Of a DNA stretch of 25,288 nt, positions 15,339-23,102 are shown one piece after another. The stretch is taken from positions 1 to 25,288 of the forward strand of contig CALADM010000019.1 of assembly GCA_937890595.1 (NCBI GenBank), read 5' to 3'. The translations under genes were made by a program, and so were the position numbers. How positions within the stretch are numbered: the stretch's first letter is position 1; every line of letters begins with the position of its first letter. Source of the DNA: CAJMNU01 sp905214855. Lineage in GTDB: Bacteria; Bacillota; Clostridia; Lachnospirales; Lachnospiraceae. Below the pieces are notes generated by a model, which searched no databases, had not been told where the DNA came from, and was given only the letters and a program-made list of their open reading frames with translations.

Positions 15339-15829
15339 TTATCTATCAGCAAATATAGACGTGTTCTCTTCTTTTTTTCCCATCAGCCTCTCTTCTATCT
15401 GTGGTGGTACCCGAATCATCCCAAATCTCCAAAGAAGACTATAGCTGTAACTGATCCCCCGTATATCTGCAATTTCTTTTGGTCTGGTAAATACCATATC
15501 TCGTTCCTTTGCCTTTTCAAAAGCCATTCTCATAGAACTCCATGACAATGATTTACTATGTTCTCTCCGATCAATAAATAACTCCTTTGTAAAATTGCCT
15601 TTTTTCCAACTTTCAGAATATAGGTGAAAGGAAGACCCGTGCTGGTATAAAATGGATACCTCTGAAAAGTAACAATACAATCCCAAAGATTTTTCTCTAT
15701 CGCATCCATTTTCAATTTTTCTACAGCCTCTCTTCGTACTGTATCCGCAATAATTTCCTTGTCACACTGCCTGTCCTCTTCTCGCTGACTATCACTCCTC
15801 TGTTCAGCCTGCTGCAATATTTCCATCAT
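15339..15829 (-). pseudogene. Hypothetical gene split by a -1 frameshift at a dnaX-type slippery heptamer
   Basis: Two overlapping minus-strand frames make one protein. The first starts at ATG 15829 or 15826, behind AAGGGA. It reads NLWDCIVTFQRYPFYTSTG..LPFTYILKVGKK and, left alone, ends at 15530. The second supplies GNFTKELFIDRREHSKSLSW and runs to the stop at 15341. They join at six A (T 15600-15605), where the first frame reads GGA AAA AAG, that is A-AAA-AAG, the heptamer used in E. coli dnaX. A -1 slip there, or one extra A, restores one protein of about 163 residues. From memory the joined protein resembles a small Lachnospiraceae family of unknown function with YPFxTxxGLPFTY and DRRExSKSLxWSS motifs. 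Decay, sequencing error and programmed frameshifting remain open. Confidence 0.65.
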
Positions 15830-15911
15830 ATTTCCCTTCTTACCTGTAATCTTCTCGACACTCCCCACAGCTAAAACATGGGGTATGATATATTGGATAA
15901 ATATACAATTC

Positions 15912-16454
15912 CTATCTATTAAGACTATCTCTTTCTATCACCGACCAGATACACTTTGCTGCAAAATCGGATCCCGCATCTGATGCATGTGCCCCATCCT
16001 CATAATACAGCTCCACTCCTGAATTCTCATGAATATAATCCCACCAAAGTTCCCCAACCGGAACAAGCAACGCATCAATCTCTTTTGCAATCTTTCTATG
16101 TGCTTCGCTCATTCGGGGCTGCTCCCTTTCTTCCTCTTTTCTAGCCCATGTCATATAAATTACAGGAGTACTCCCTGCTTCCCGAATCCATTGGTTTAAA
16201 GTACGGACTGCTCCAAAAAATGTCTCTTCTGGTCCAAAAGGATGCGAATGTTCCTGCAATACCACATAGTCATAAGATCCATAAAGAATATTAAAACGTA
16301 CCTCTGGCTCTTTCACATGCTGCTCCAAAAACCATCCGCCATGAGCAATCATGGTCACTTCACATTCTTTTCCCTGTTCTTTAAATCGCAAAGCCACCTT
16401 TTGGGGCATATCATTAAAGTAAGTATGACTATTCCCAATAAACAAAATCCTCAT
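15912..16454 (-). CDS. SGNH/GDSL-fold hydrolase-like protein
   Basis: This 180-residue protein starts at ATG 16454-16452 (MRILFIGNSHTYFNDMP) behind AAAGGGAAAAA; the frame is open 15 codons further upstream but without a ribosome site. Block I is GNSHT with Ser9 as candidate nucleophile, a Gly lies in MIAHGGW (about 35-41), and the final block is DGAHAS with Asp153 and His156 as candidate catalytic pair. Members act on esters, often acetyl groups of carbohydrates, but substrates vary widely. There is no signal peptide, so it is probably cytoplasmic. It is followed after 82 bp by the frameshifted gene. The fold call is good; the substrate is unknown. Confidence 0.8.
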   Translation of the reverse strand: MRILFIGNSHTYFNDMPQKVALRFKEQGKECEVTMIAHGGWFLEQHVKEPEVRFNILYGSYDYVVLQEHSHPFGPEETFFGAVRTLNQWIREAGSTPVIYMTWARKEEEREQPRMSEAHRKIAKEIDALLVPVGELWWDYIHENSGVELYYEDGAHASDAGSDFAAKCIWSVIERDSLNR

Positions 16455-16540
16455 TTTTTCCCTTTCCATAATCAAACTTTCTGTTGTTCCTGTAGTCATC
16501 TTCTATTTATCACTGCTTTTGACCCTGATATCATAATATT

Positions 16541-16569
16541 ACTATAGCAACATTATTCCTCTCCGTAAA
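16541..16569 (-). promoter_or_regulatory. Candidate promoter of the SGNH hydrolase gene
   Basis: On the minus strand TTTACG (16569-16564), a 17-bp spacer and TATAGT (16546-16541), with an extended TGC before the -10. It lies between the recombinase stop (16593) and the hydrolase start. Confidence 0.45.
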
Positions 16570-16592
16570 GGATAAATTTCTAACTCTTTTAA

Positions 16593-18695
16593 CTATTTCT
16601 GCTGTTTTTTCTTTCTTCTATATTGTATTTTTTTCCCATTTACTTTCCACGTTTCATCCAAAATTTCCACCTTTCCATCTTCGCCGCATCTTCGAAATCC
16701 TAAAAAATCCTTTAAAGTACGAATATTTCCAGTACTATAGATTTTCACTCCAAATGTCGTCAAATATTCCACCGTATCTCCCTTAATCTTTCCACTTTGA
16801 ATAAATGCTGTATAGATCCCTCTTTCAAAATGCAAATAATCTGGAGCAGCCATAAGTTTCTTCATTTTTATATTTTTCTCATCCAATCCCCCCATTCTTT
16901 CATATGTTTCAAATCTTTTTTCTTCTACTGTATTCCCCATTGTATGTATGTTTAATTTCCAACCTGCCTCATTTTGTTCTGGAAGTTTTTCCAGATACTG
17001 CAAAAACGCCATATATTCTGTTTTCAGCAATGCAGTTTTCCTTTGTTCTCTTTCTAAAAGTTCTCTTTCTCTTCTATACTCCTCTAAACAGTATCTAATA
17101 CTCTCTATATCCTTTGTATGCTTATCGGACTTTTTCCACTTTAGTTCATCATGTGTTTCCCCTATCTTTTCTTCCAATTCATGAATTTTTCTTTCTAGCA
17201 TTTCTTTCTTCCATACAGAACTCTCATTGTTGTTCAACCAGTGTTCCGCTTTTGAATATCTCTCTTCAAAAGCGATAGAAAGATCACATTTTTCTTTCTT
17301 TTCTTTGTATTCTTGTTTCAACTGATACAAAAGTTCCATAAAACTCTGCTCTAAAGCACACTCTACAATTGTAACTGCCACATTCCCCCTCTCCCCTCTC
17401 TTTCCATGACTCTGCCCTTTACATCTCCAGACTGGATAAGCAAAGATATATTTTTCATTCTCTGTCAAAGGATTGAATCCCATACTTCTTTCATCCTGAT
17501 ATCTTGCTACCAAACTAGAATATGTCATTCTGAATAATTTCTGCTCTTCTCCATCTTCTGTGATATAACTCAAATTACAAAATGGAGAGGCAAGTGTACC
17601 TCTTTTTCTTTTTTTATCCTGATTTCCTATTCTATCCTGCTTTTCCACATCTTCCATCTCTTTGTTCTCCACCCTATTTTCCTCACCATAACTGCCTTTT
17701 AGCATAAGCTGAACTCTCTCCCATATATCACGCTCTACAATAGCCGGATGATGATTTTTGATATAGTATTTAGGAGCTTCTCCTCTGTTTTTCACAGAAC
17801 GGTGTGTTAAAAAATCTTTTGTTACCGTCTTTTGCATTTCAAGATCTCCTACATACTTTTCATTGCGTAACACTTCCAGAACTGTTCCCGCTGTCCACAT
17901 GTTCCCATTTACACTTCTCATGCCCATCTCATTTGCTTTTCTGGCAATCGAATTAGCAGATGAACCATATAGATAACATCCAAAAAAATATCTTACAATC
18001 TCTGCCTGTTCCTCATTAATGACCCATTCACCCAGTTCTCCCTTATCATAACCAAGCATCCGTTTTAAATTGATCTGTGGCTTTCCAACCTCAAATTTTT
18101 TTTGAAAACTCCAACGAATATTTTCTGAAATGGTTCTGGATTCTTCCTGAGCCAATGCAGAAAGAATCGTCAAAAGCAATTCTCCTGCTGCATCCAATGT
18201 ATTCAAGTTTTCTTTTTCAAATAAAATCCCCACTGGAGGTGTATGTTGTTTCAATTGACGTACACAGTTCAATGTATCCACTGTATTTCTGGCAAAGCGT
18301 GAAATAGATTTGGTGATGATATAATCAATTTTCCCTCCCATAGCATCTTCCATCATTCGATTAAATTCTTTTCTATGCATCCTTGAAGTACCTGAAATTG
18401 CCTCATCTGCATAAATTCCTGCAAACTCCCACTCTGCTTTACTATGGATCAGGCGTGTATAAAATATCTTTTGACTGCTATAAGATGTCTGCTGGCTTTC
18501 ATCTCCTGTAGAAACACGGCAGTATGCTGCCACACGAATTCTCTTTTTCTCTTTTTTCATTTCACTGCCCTGTTTTGTTGCCGGAATCCTAAGTACTTGC
18601 AGTGCAGATGATACTTCTCCATTTTCCATAATTTGATCGATTCCTCTCATTTGTATCCTGTATTCTTTATTCTTTATCTTCTCTGTTTTTTCCAT
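16593..18695 (-). CDS. Large serine recombinase with a degenerate zinc ribbon
   Basis: This 700-residue protein has an N-terminal resolvase/invertase domain (about 53-200) with catalytic Ser62 in YCRVST and the Arg pair in ISRFARNT, followed by a recombinase domain (about 215-340) and a coiled-coil-rich C-terminal part (about 480-590). Such enzymes integrate and excise mobile DNA. The zinc-ribbon region, normally with two Cys pairs, keeps only scattered Cys (SPFCNLSY and VWRCKGQ), so it appears degenerate. A 46-residue leader containing VLRIPATKQ precedes the catalytic domain. I keep ATG 18695, but ATGs at codons 16 or 46 are possible. It lies 35 bp after the second recombinase and is probably co-transcribed with it. 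Confidence 0.9.
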   Translation of the reverse strand: MEKTEKIKNKEYRIQMRGIDQIMENGEVSSALQVLRIPATKQGSEMKKEKKRIRVAAYCRVSTGDESQQTSYSSQKIFYTRLIHSKAEWEFAGIYADEAISGTSRMHRKEFNRMMEDAMGGKIDYIITKSISRFARNTVDTLNCVRQLKQHTPPVGILFEKENLNTLDAAGELLLTILSALAQEESRTISENIRWSFQKKFEVGKPQINLKRMLGYDKGELGEWVINEEQAEIVRYFFGCYLYGSSANSIARKANEMGMRSVNGNMWTAGTVLEVLRNEKYVGDLEMQKTVTKDFLTHRSVKNRGEAPKYYIKNHHPAIVERDIWERVQLMLKGSYGEENRVENKEMEDVEKQDRIGNQDKKRKRGTLASPFCNLSYITEDGEEQKLFRMTYSSLVARYQDERSMGFNPLTENEKYIFAYPVWRCKGQSHGKRGERGNVAVTIVECALEQSFMELLYQLKQEYKEKKEKCDLSIAFEERYSKAEHWLNNNESSVWKKEMLERKIHELEEKIGETHDELKWKKSDKHTKDIESIRYCLEEYRRERELLEREQRKTALLKTEYMAFLQYLEKLPEQNEAGWKLNIHTMGNTVEEKRFETYERMGGLDEKNIKMKKLMAAPDYLHFERGIYTAFIQSGKIKGDTVEYLTTFGVKIYSTGNIRTLKDFLGFRRCGEDGKVEILDETWKVNGKKIQYRRKKKQQK

Positions 18696-18730
18696 CTTTT
18701 CTTATCTTCTACTTTTTATTTATTTTGCTC

Positions 18731-19495
18731 TTATACCAATTGTTCTCCTAAATCCAACTTTACCATGGTCTTCGTGTCATCAAACCAATGTACGGTATAA
18801 TGCCAAGAATCCCAAATCATAATAGATAAGACAAATGCATTCATATAACTTTCTGCCACTTCCTGAAAAAATTGTTTTATCCCCTGTGTTCCATTTGGAA
18901 GTCTATTCATCCATGCAATTGCTCTTTTTCTATCTTCATACCCCCTTTCTAATTCTTTCCAATACTCCTCCATCATATTTAATTGTGTTTTCAGCATGTT
19001 TTCTGTTTCCTCTTCTTGTTTAAGTTTTTGACACAAAATTCTGCTGTTTTCTTTCTTATTTTTTCCTTGCGTCTTTTCTGTAGACATCCAAATTTCTTCC
19101 TGTAAGCCACATATACTCTTTTGTACCATTTCAATCTGCTTTTTAAAAAAAACACGATCCCATTCTACAAAATCCATCTGCTGTACATAAATCAGCCGCT
19201 CTCTCATCTTTTCTAGCATATCTCTCTCAAAACCTTCTATCTGACAAAAGCGTTCTGAGAAAGCCTTACGAAATACATTCCAAATCTTGTTTTCATATAC
19301 TTTCTCATTTTTACAGAGAAATCTGCCATTTTCCCTATCTGTTGAGGGACAAAACCAAATTGGATTTTGCCTTGTGTTGCGTACATGATAAAATCTGCCA
19401 CATCTTGCACAGATCAAACGTCCTGATAACATTCTTTGTCCTGTTCTTTCCTTTTTTCCATATAAATCTGCATAAATTTCCCTTATTTTTTTCAC
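18731..19495 (-). CDS. C-terminal half of an interrupted large serine recombinase (zinc ribbon and coiled coil)
   Basis: This piece of 254 codons continues the upstream recombinase in the same frame directly after its UAA stop. It could be translated from GTG 19495. It contains an intact zinc ribbon (Cys29, Cys32, Cys49, Cys61: LICARCGRFY, WFCPS, FLCKN), then a long charged coiled coil (about 85-190) and a C-terminal region with QGIKQFFQEVAESY and DSWHYTVHW. It has no catalytic domain. No ribosome site of note precedes the GTG, although AGGAG-like sequence is also absent from other nearby starts. Either the gene is a fresh pseudogene or two polypeptides are made; a split functional enzyme cannot be excluded. 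Confidence 0.8.
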   Translation of the reverse strand: MKKIREIYADLYGKKERTGQRMLSGRLICARCGRFYHVRNTRQNPIWFCPSTDRENGRFLCKNEKVYENKIWNVFRKAFSERFCQIEGFERDMLEKMRERLIYVQQMDFVEWDRVFFKKQIEMVQKSICGLQEEIWMSTEKTQGKNKKENSRILCQKLKQEEETENMLKTQLNMMEEYWKELERGYEDRKRAIAWMNRLPNGTQGIKQFFQEVAESYMNAFVLSIMIWDSWHYTVHWFDDTKTMVKLDLGEQLV

Positions 19496-20452
19496 TTATT
19501 CAAATAATTCATGGCTAATGATCGCTGGATGATGATTCTGTATCAGATACTGTGTCCTTTCCCCTTTATTTTTTCTTGTCTTATGTGTTAAGTAATCGGT
19601 TGTATATGTTTTTTGAACCAATACATCTCCTGTATAGCGTTCATTTTTGACGATATTGCGAATCTGTTCCTCCGACCATCCCTCTTCTATTTCTGCTCTC
19701 AGTTGTCCTTTTCCTCTATGTTCAATACGTTTTCTTGTGTAGGAACTCACTTTTCTAGGAATATTTCTTCTATTTAAGGCTCTCGCAACTGCTTTATAGG
19801 TATTCCCCTGTGCTATCTGTCCAAAGATCCACCTCACTACCTCTGCCTCATCTTCCACAATTTCTATATTCTGCCAACGATATCCCGTCTCTGTAACTGT
19901 AAAAGTATCTGTAAAACGATATCCATATATCTCATAATTGCATACCTCACCTCTTAAAGAATGTTTTTCATTCCCCCATCGGACATTTTCGGAAATAGAT
20001 CTGCTTTCTTCCTGAGCAAGTGCCACCAATGCTGTCAAAACAAAAGGACTGTTGCATCTTGCTGTATCCAGTCCCTCTTTTTCAAAACAAATACTTACTC
20101 TATTTTTCTCCAAAATTTCCAATGCCTGTATAAAATCTGCTGTATTACGAGCAAATCTGGAAATAGATTTGCACAAAATTCTGTCAATCTTTCCCTCCTC
20201 GCAATGACGCAAAAGCCTGTTAAAACCTGTTCGTTTATTTCTGTTTGTACCTGAAATTCCACAATCAGAATAAATCCCCACAAAAACCCATTCTTCCTGT
20301 CCTTGTAAAAAATATTCAAAATAATGTTTTTGGATATCAAATGAAGTTTCCTGTGACTCTTTTTCTGTTGATACACGAATATACGCTGCTACTCTTATTT
20401 TCTCTTTCTGTTCTCCCTTCTCTGTTCTTTTATCCGTCTTTTTTTCTTTCAT
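19496..20452 (-). CDS. N-terminal half of an interrupted large serine recombinase (catalytic domain)
   Basis: This 318-residue piece carries the resolvase domain with catalytic Ser28 in AAYIRVST and ISRFARNT, plus the recombinase domain up to HHPAIISHELFE, where UAA (19498-19496) cuts it. The intact neighbour continues past the equivalent point (HHPAIVERDIWERVQ). Reading through gives ELFE-stop-VKKIREIY in the same frame, so a single sense-to-stop change (for example CAA to TAA) explains the break. The start is ATG 20452-20450 behind AAGGAAAGGA; a TTG at 20476 is less likely. It is the first of the recombinase genes downstream of ssrA. The class is secure; whether the product works is not. 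Confidence 0.85.
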   Translation of the reverse strand: MKEKKTDKRTEKGEQKEKIRVAAYIRVSTEKESQETSFDIQKHYFEYFLQGQEEWVFVGIYSDCGISGTNRNKRTGFNRLLRHCEEGKIDRILCKSISRFARNTADFIQALEILEKNRVSICFEKEGLDTARCNSPFVLTALVALAQEESRSISENVRWGNEKHSLRGEVCNYEIYGYRFTDTFTVTETGYRWQNIEIVEDEAEVVRWIFGQIAQGNTYKAVARALNRRNIPRKVSSYTRKRIEHRGKGQLRAEIEEGWSEEQIRNIVKNERYTGDVLVQKTYTTDYLTHKTRKNKGERTQYLIQNHHPAIISHELFE

Positions 20453-20529
20453 AAACAAAATCCTTTCCTTATCCAATTATAAGCAATAATATCTTCGCTC
20501 TTTTCTTTTATATTATCAAGGATTTTCAT
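20449..20529 (-). CDS. Possible 26-residue leader peptide coupled to the recombinase gene
   Basis: ATG 20529-20527 opens a 26-codon frame (MKILDNIKEKSEDIIAYNWI and six more residues) whose TGA overlaps the recombinase ATG as ATGA. The ribosome site (AAAGAGCG) is weak. The overlap is what makes it worth recording; it could be chance. Confidence 0.2.
   Translation of the reverse strand: MKILDNIKEKSEDIIAYNWIRKGFCL
20489..20504. repeat. Direct repeat upstream of the serine recombinase, copy 1
   Basis: ATATCTTCGCTCTTTT is repeated exactly at 20528-20543, 39 bp apart. Both copies lie just before the first recombinase gene, where attachment sites or a regulator's operators often lie. Confidence 0.6.
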
Positions 20530-20543
20530 ATCTTCGCTCTTTT
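20528..20543. repeat. Direct repeat upstream of the serine recombinase, copy 2
   Basis: Exact copy of the 16-nt sequence at 20489-20504, same orientation. It is 36 bp from the ssrA terminator hairpin. Confidence 0.6.
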
Positions 20544-20578
20544 TTCAATATATAATCTCAAACATGCATATGAAAACA

Positions 20579-20622
20579 AAAAACCTTGCAGTTTTAGGAT
20601 TTCTCCTATCACTGCAAGGTTT
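20579..20622 (-). terminator. Terminator of ssrA
   Basis: AAAACCTTGCAGT (20579-20591) and ACTGCAAGGTTTT (20610-20622) form a perfect 13-bp stem. On the minus strand it is followed by more U (TTTTTTG) and lies 31 nt after the tmRNA 3' end. The stem also ends in U on the plus strand, so it may work both ways. Confidence 0.85.
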
Positions 20623-20652
20623 TCTCTTTTTACTTCTCTTCGATTGTCTTAA

Positions 20653-20989
20653 TGGAGCTGATGGGAATCGAACCCATGTCCAAAAGCCTATCCCTCGTCC
20701 TTCTACTATCATAGTCAGTTCTTTGACATTCCCTCCACCGTCCGAGAACTAACACCCTTACGGCTTTGGTAGCTTCATAATACGCCCATATGCTCAAAGC
20801 TTTGCATATGTCGTTTCCTACATAGTCGATGCCAGATTCTTAACGTGTAGGTGCGCTAAGTCTGACAGCTGCCATTAGGCAGCGATTGCTAAATTATCTT
20901 CAGCGTTTATATTTATTTTTGCCATTTAACGCATTGCATACGGATAGCTTCTCCGACTTCAAAACCCCTGTCGAAACCAGTACAACCCC
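20653..20989 (-). ncRNA. ssrA: tmRNA (transfer-messenger RNA), one-piece
   Basis: tmRNA rescues stalled ribosomes and adds a degradation tag. The tRNA-like ends are visible: 5' GGGGUUG (20989-20983), continuing with the conserved ACUGGUUUCGACAGGG, pairs with 3' CAGCUCC plus discriminator A (20660-20653). The T-arm ATGGG-TTCGATT-CCCAT precedes it. CCA is not encoded. The tag frame runs from resume codon GCA (20922-20920) to TAA (20877-20875) and encodes AKININAEDNLAIAA, ending in AIAA where ALAA is most common. Length is about 337 nt. It has its own promoter and terminator. SmpB and RNase R are encoded just upstream. Confidence 0.95.
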
Positions 20990-21023
20990 TTACTGGCTGC
21001 ATCTATCATGCACTTGTTTTATA

Positions 21024-21052
21024 ATGATAGTCATTTTTTTCAGGAATGTCAA
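21024..21052 (-). promoter_or_regulatory. Promoter of ssrA
   Basis: On the minus strand consensus TTGACA (21052-21047), a 17-bp spacer and TATCAT (21029-21024). A start near 21017 lies about 28 nt before the mature tmRNA 5' end, which RNase P would trim. Confidence 0.75.
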
Positions 21053-21186
21053 GGGGGTTTTCTTTATTTTTTCATTTTTTAAAAAGGGGCTTATTGTATT
21101 TTTATATTATATTTTCCAATTCTTATGAATCTCTTTTCATATCAACATTCATAACTAATTTTTGAAGTTCGTAGATCGTTAACACT

Positions 21187-22560
21187 TTATGCTATTTCTG
21201 CCTCTTCCAGTCTTGCTTTCTCGCACAGATCTCTCCACCTGCCTGTCCTGAAATACAACAGCATTGCGACTAAACCTGCTGCAAAACTGATAGGAAGCCC
21301 ATACATAGCATTCTCACCATATCCCATCCAAGCAATAAGACATGCAACCGGAATACGTACTCCCCAAAGAATGAAAAGATTCACAATTGTTGGATATTTT
21401 ATCTCACCTATCCCATTCACAAAACATATGATCCCATTAAATACTGCATAACACCATGTAAATGGCAGAACTACATGTATATAATGGACTGCCATCAAAA
21501 GTACCTGCTCATCTTTTGTAAAAAAACGAAGAACAGGACGGCACCAAATAGTGAGAAGTATTCCTCCTGTCAATGTAACAATACCGGAAAATACCGGAAT
21601 CACAATCGCTCCCTTTCGCAGTCTCCTGTAGTTTCCAGCTCCCAGATTCTGACCTGCAAACACAGTTGCTGCAGAAGAAAATGATGTGATAGCAATATTC
21701 GCAATTGCATTTACCTTTCCAGCTACCGAACATCCTGCAACAAAAATACTTCCCTGTGTATTAAACAATGTCTGCATGACTAAATGACCTACAGAGTACA
21801 AAGCAGTATTCAAACCGAGTGGGATTCCCACTTTCAAAATCTCTTTTGCTGTTTCTGTATCATGTCTGTGAGGGAAAAATGTCATCGAAAGTTCTGTATA
21901 GTACTTTTTGATATACAAAATGCTAAACAGCCAAGAAAGCATCATAGCAATCGTTGTAGCAAGAGCTGCTCCTCCTACTCCCATATCAAATACAGCCACA
22001 AATAACAAATCCAGTACAATATTGACTAAGCACGTCACCAAAAGCATCATAAATGTGGCACTGCTATTTCCCACTCCCCGCAAAATCCCTGCATTCAGAT
22101 TATATCCCATATTGCCAAGAGATCCCAATGTTGTGATCCGAAGATAAATTACAGCGCCTTCCATCGCATCTGCAGGAACTTGCATCAGCTGTAAAAACCA
22201 AGGACCTGCCAAAATCCCAATGATCGAAAGCGGGACAGCACACAAGTACAGAAACCAGACTGCTGTATCTGTCAGTTTTTTCATGCACCCCATATCATTT
22301 TTTCCCATTGCCTGAGATACAAGAATAGAGACTCCTGAGCCAATTCCCAGAAACATACAAAGTAAAATCTCAAGAGGCTGTGAACTCGTCGCCACCGCTG
22401 CCAATGCAGCGGCATCGCAATAATTTCCAATTACCAGTGTATCTACTGTGCTGTAAAGCTGCTGCAATACATTGCCCGCACAGATAGGCAATGCAAAAAG
22501 AATAGATTGCTTGATAATAGAACCTCTGGTCATATCCACCAGAGATGTCAAACGTGCCAT
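21187..22560 (-). CDS. MATE-family multidrug efflux transporter
   Basis: This 457-residue, very hydrophobic protein with about 12 membrane helices is a MATE antiporter (DinF/NorM fold superfamily). It begins MTRGSIIKQSILFALPICAGNVLQQLYSTVDTLVIG-like sequence, with the typical LP..., QQLY and DTLVIG elements, and has the second-half repeat GIPLGLNTALYSVGHLVMQTLFN. MATE proteins export cationic drugs or metabolites with Na+ or H+ coupling; the substrate here is unknown. The ribosome site GGGGAGGA is strong. The gene sits 54 bp after smpB and before ssrA, so it interrupts the usual smpB-ssrA neighbourhood and is likely read from the rnr-smpB transcript. No convincing terminator follows it. Confidence 0.94.
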   Translation of the reverse strand: MARLTSLVDMTRGSIIKQSILFALPICAGNVLQQLYSTVDTLVIGNYCDAAALAAVATSSQPLEILLCMFLGIGSGVSILVSQAMGKNDMGCMKKLTDTAVWFLYLCAVPLSIIGILAGPWFLQLMQVPADAMEGAVIYLRITTLGSLGNMGYNLNAGILRGVGNSSATFMMLLVTCLVNIVLDLLFVAVFDMGVGGAALATTIAMMLSWLFSILYIKKYYTELSMTFFPHRHDTETAKEILKVGIPLGLNTALYSVGHLVMQTLFNTQGSIFVAGCSVAGKVNAIANIAITSFSSAATVFAGQNLGAGNYRRLRKGAIVIPVFSGIVTLTGGILLTIWCRPVLRFFTKDEQVLLMAVHYIHVVLPFTWCYAVFNGIICFVNGIGEIKYPTIVNLFILWGVRIPVACLIAWMGYGENAMYGLPISFAAGLVAMLLYFRTGRWRDLCEKARLEEAEIA

Positions 22561-22614
22561 AAAACATTTCCTCCCCTGATCATGTTTTACAAATCACATG
22601 ATTTTCTTCTGTAT

Positions 22615-23082
22615 TTAATACAGATTTTTCACTTTAAAATCTTTTTCCAGCTCTCTTCGCTGATCTTTCTTTGCGATATCTGCTCTCTTATCGTAAAGTT
22701 TTTTACCTCTTGCTAAACCAATCTCTACTTTTACCAAACTTCCCTTAAAATACACCTGTAGTGGAACTAAAGTCAATCCTTTTTCCTTTAATTTTCCAGA
22801 TAATTTTAAAATTTCTCCCTTATGCATCAAAAGTTTTCGCACACGAAGTGGATCCTTATTAAAGATATTTCCCTTTTCGTATGGACTGATATGCATACCA
22901 TACACAAAAACCTCTCCATTTTCAACTCGGATAAACGCTTCTTTGATACTGCATTTTCCCATACGCAAAGATTTCACTTCTGTACCTGCTAATGCAATCC
23001 CTGCCTCATATTTTTCCTCAATAAAATAATCATGATATGCCTTTTTATTATTTGCAATCAATTTTACGCTTGTTTTTGACAT
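22615..23082 (-). CDS. smpB: SsrA-binding protein SmpB
   Basis: SmpB binds the tRNA-like part of tmRNA and delivers it to stalled ribosomes. The 155-residue length is typical. Family motifs are NNKKAYHDYFIEEKYEAGI and LAGTEVKSLR near the start, HISPYEKGN in the middle, and the C-terminal KKLYDKRADIAKKD leading to the basic tail KDFKVKNLY that enters the decoding centre. The start ATG follows AGGGAGGA. It begins 20 bp after rnr, and its RNA partner ssrA is encoded 1.6 kb downstream. Confidence 0.97.
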   Translation of the reverse strand: MSKTSVKLIANNKKAYHDYFIEEKYEAGIALAGTEVKSLRMGKCSIKEAFIRVENGEVFVYGMHISPYEKGNIFNKDPLRVRKLLMHKGEILKLSGKLKEKGLTLVPLQVYFKGSLVKVEIGLARGKKLYDKRADIAKKDQRRELEKDFKVKNLY

Positions 23083-23102
23083 AGTTTCCTCCCTATCCCC
23101 AC

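Noticed and set aside
15845..15885. CCCCA...TGGGG hairpin upstream of the frameshifted gene
   Set aside because: A short 5-bp stem without U-run; no reason to call a regulatory element.
20564..20752. A plus-strand frame reading MHMKTKNLAVLG and later NGADGNRTHVQ
   Set aside because: It runs across the ssrA terminator and the antisense of the tmRNA 3' end; the ADGNRTH type of peptide is a well-known false call over tmRNA and tRNA genes.
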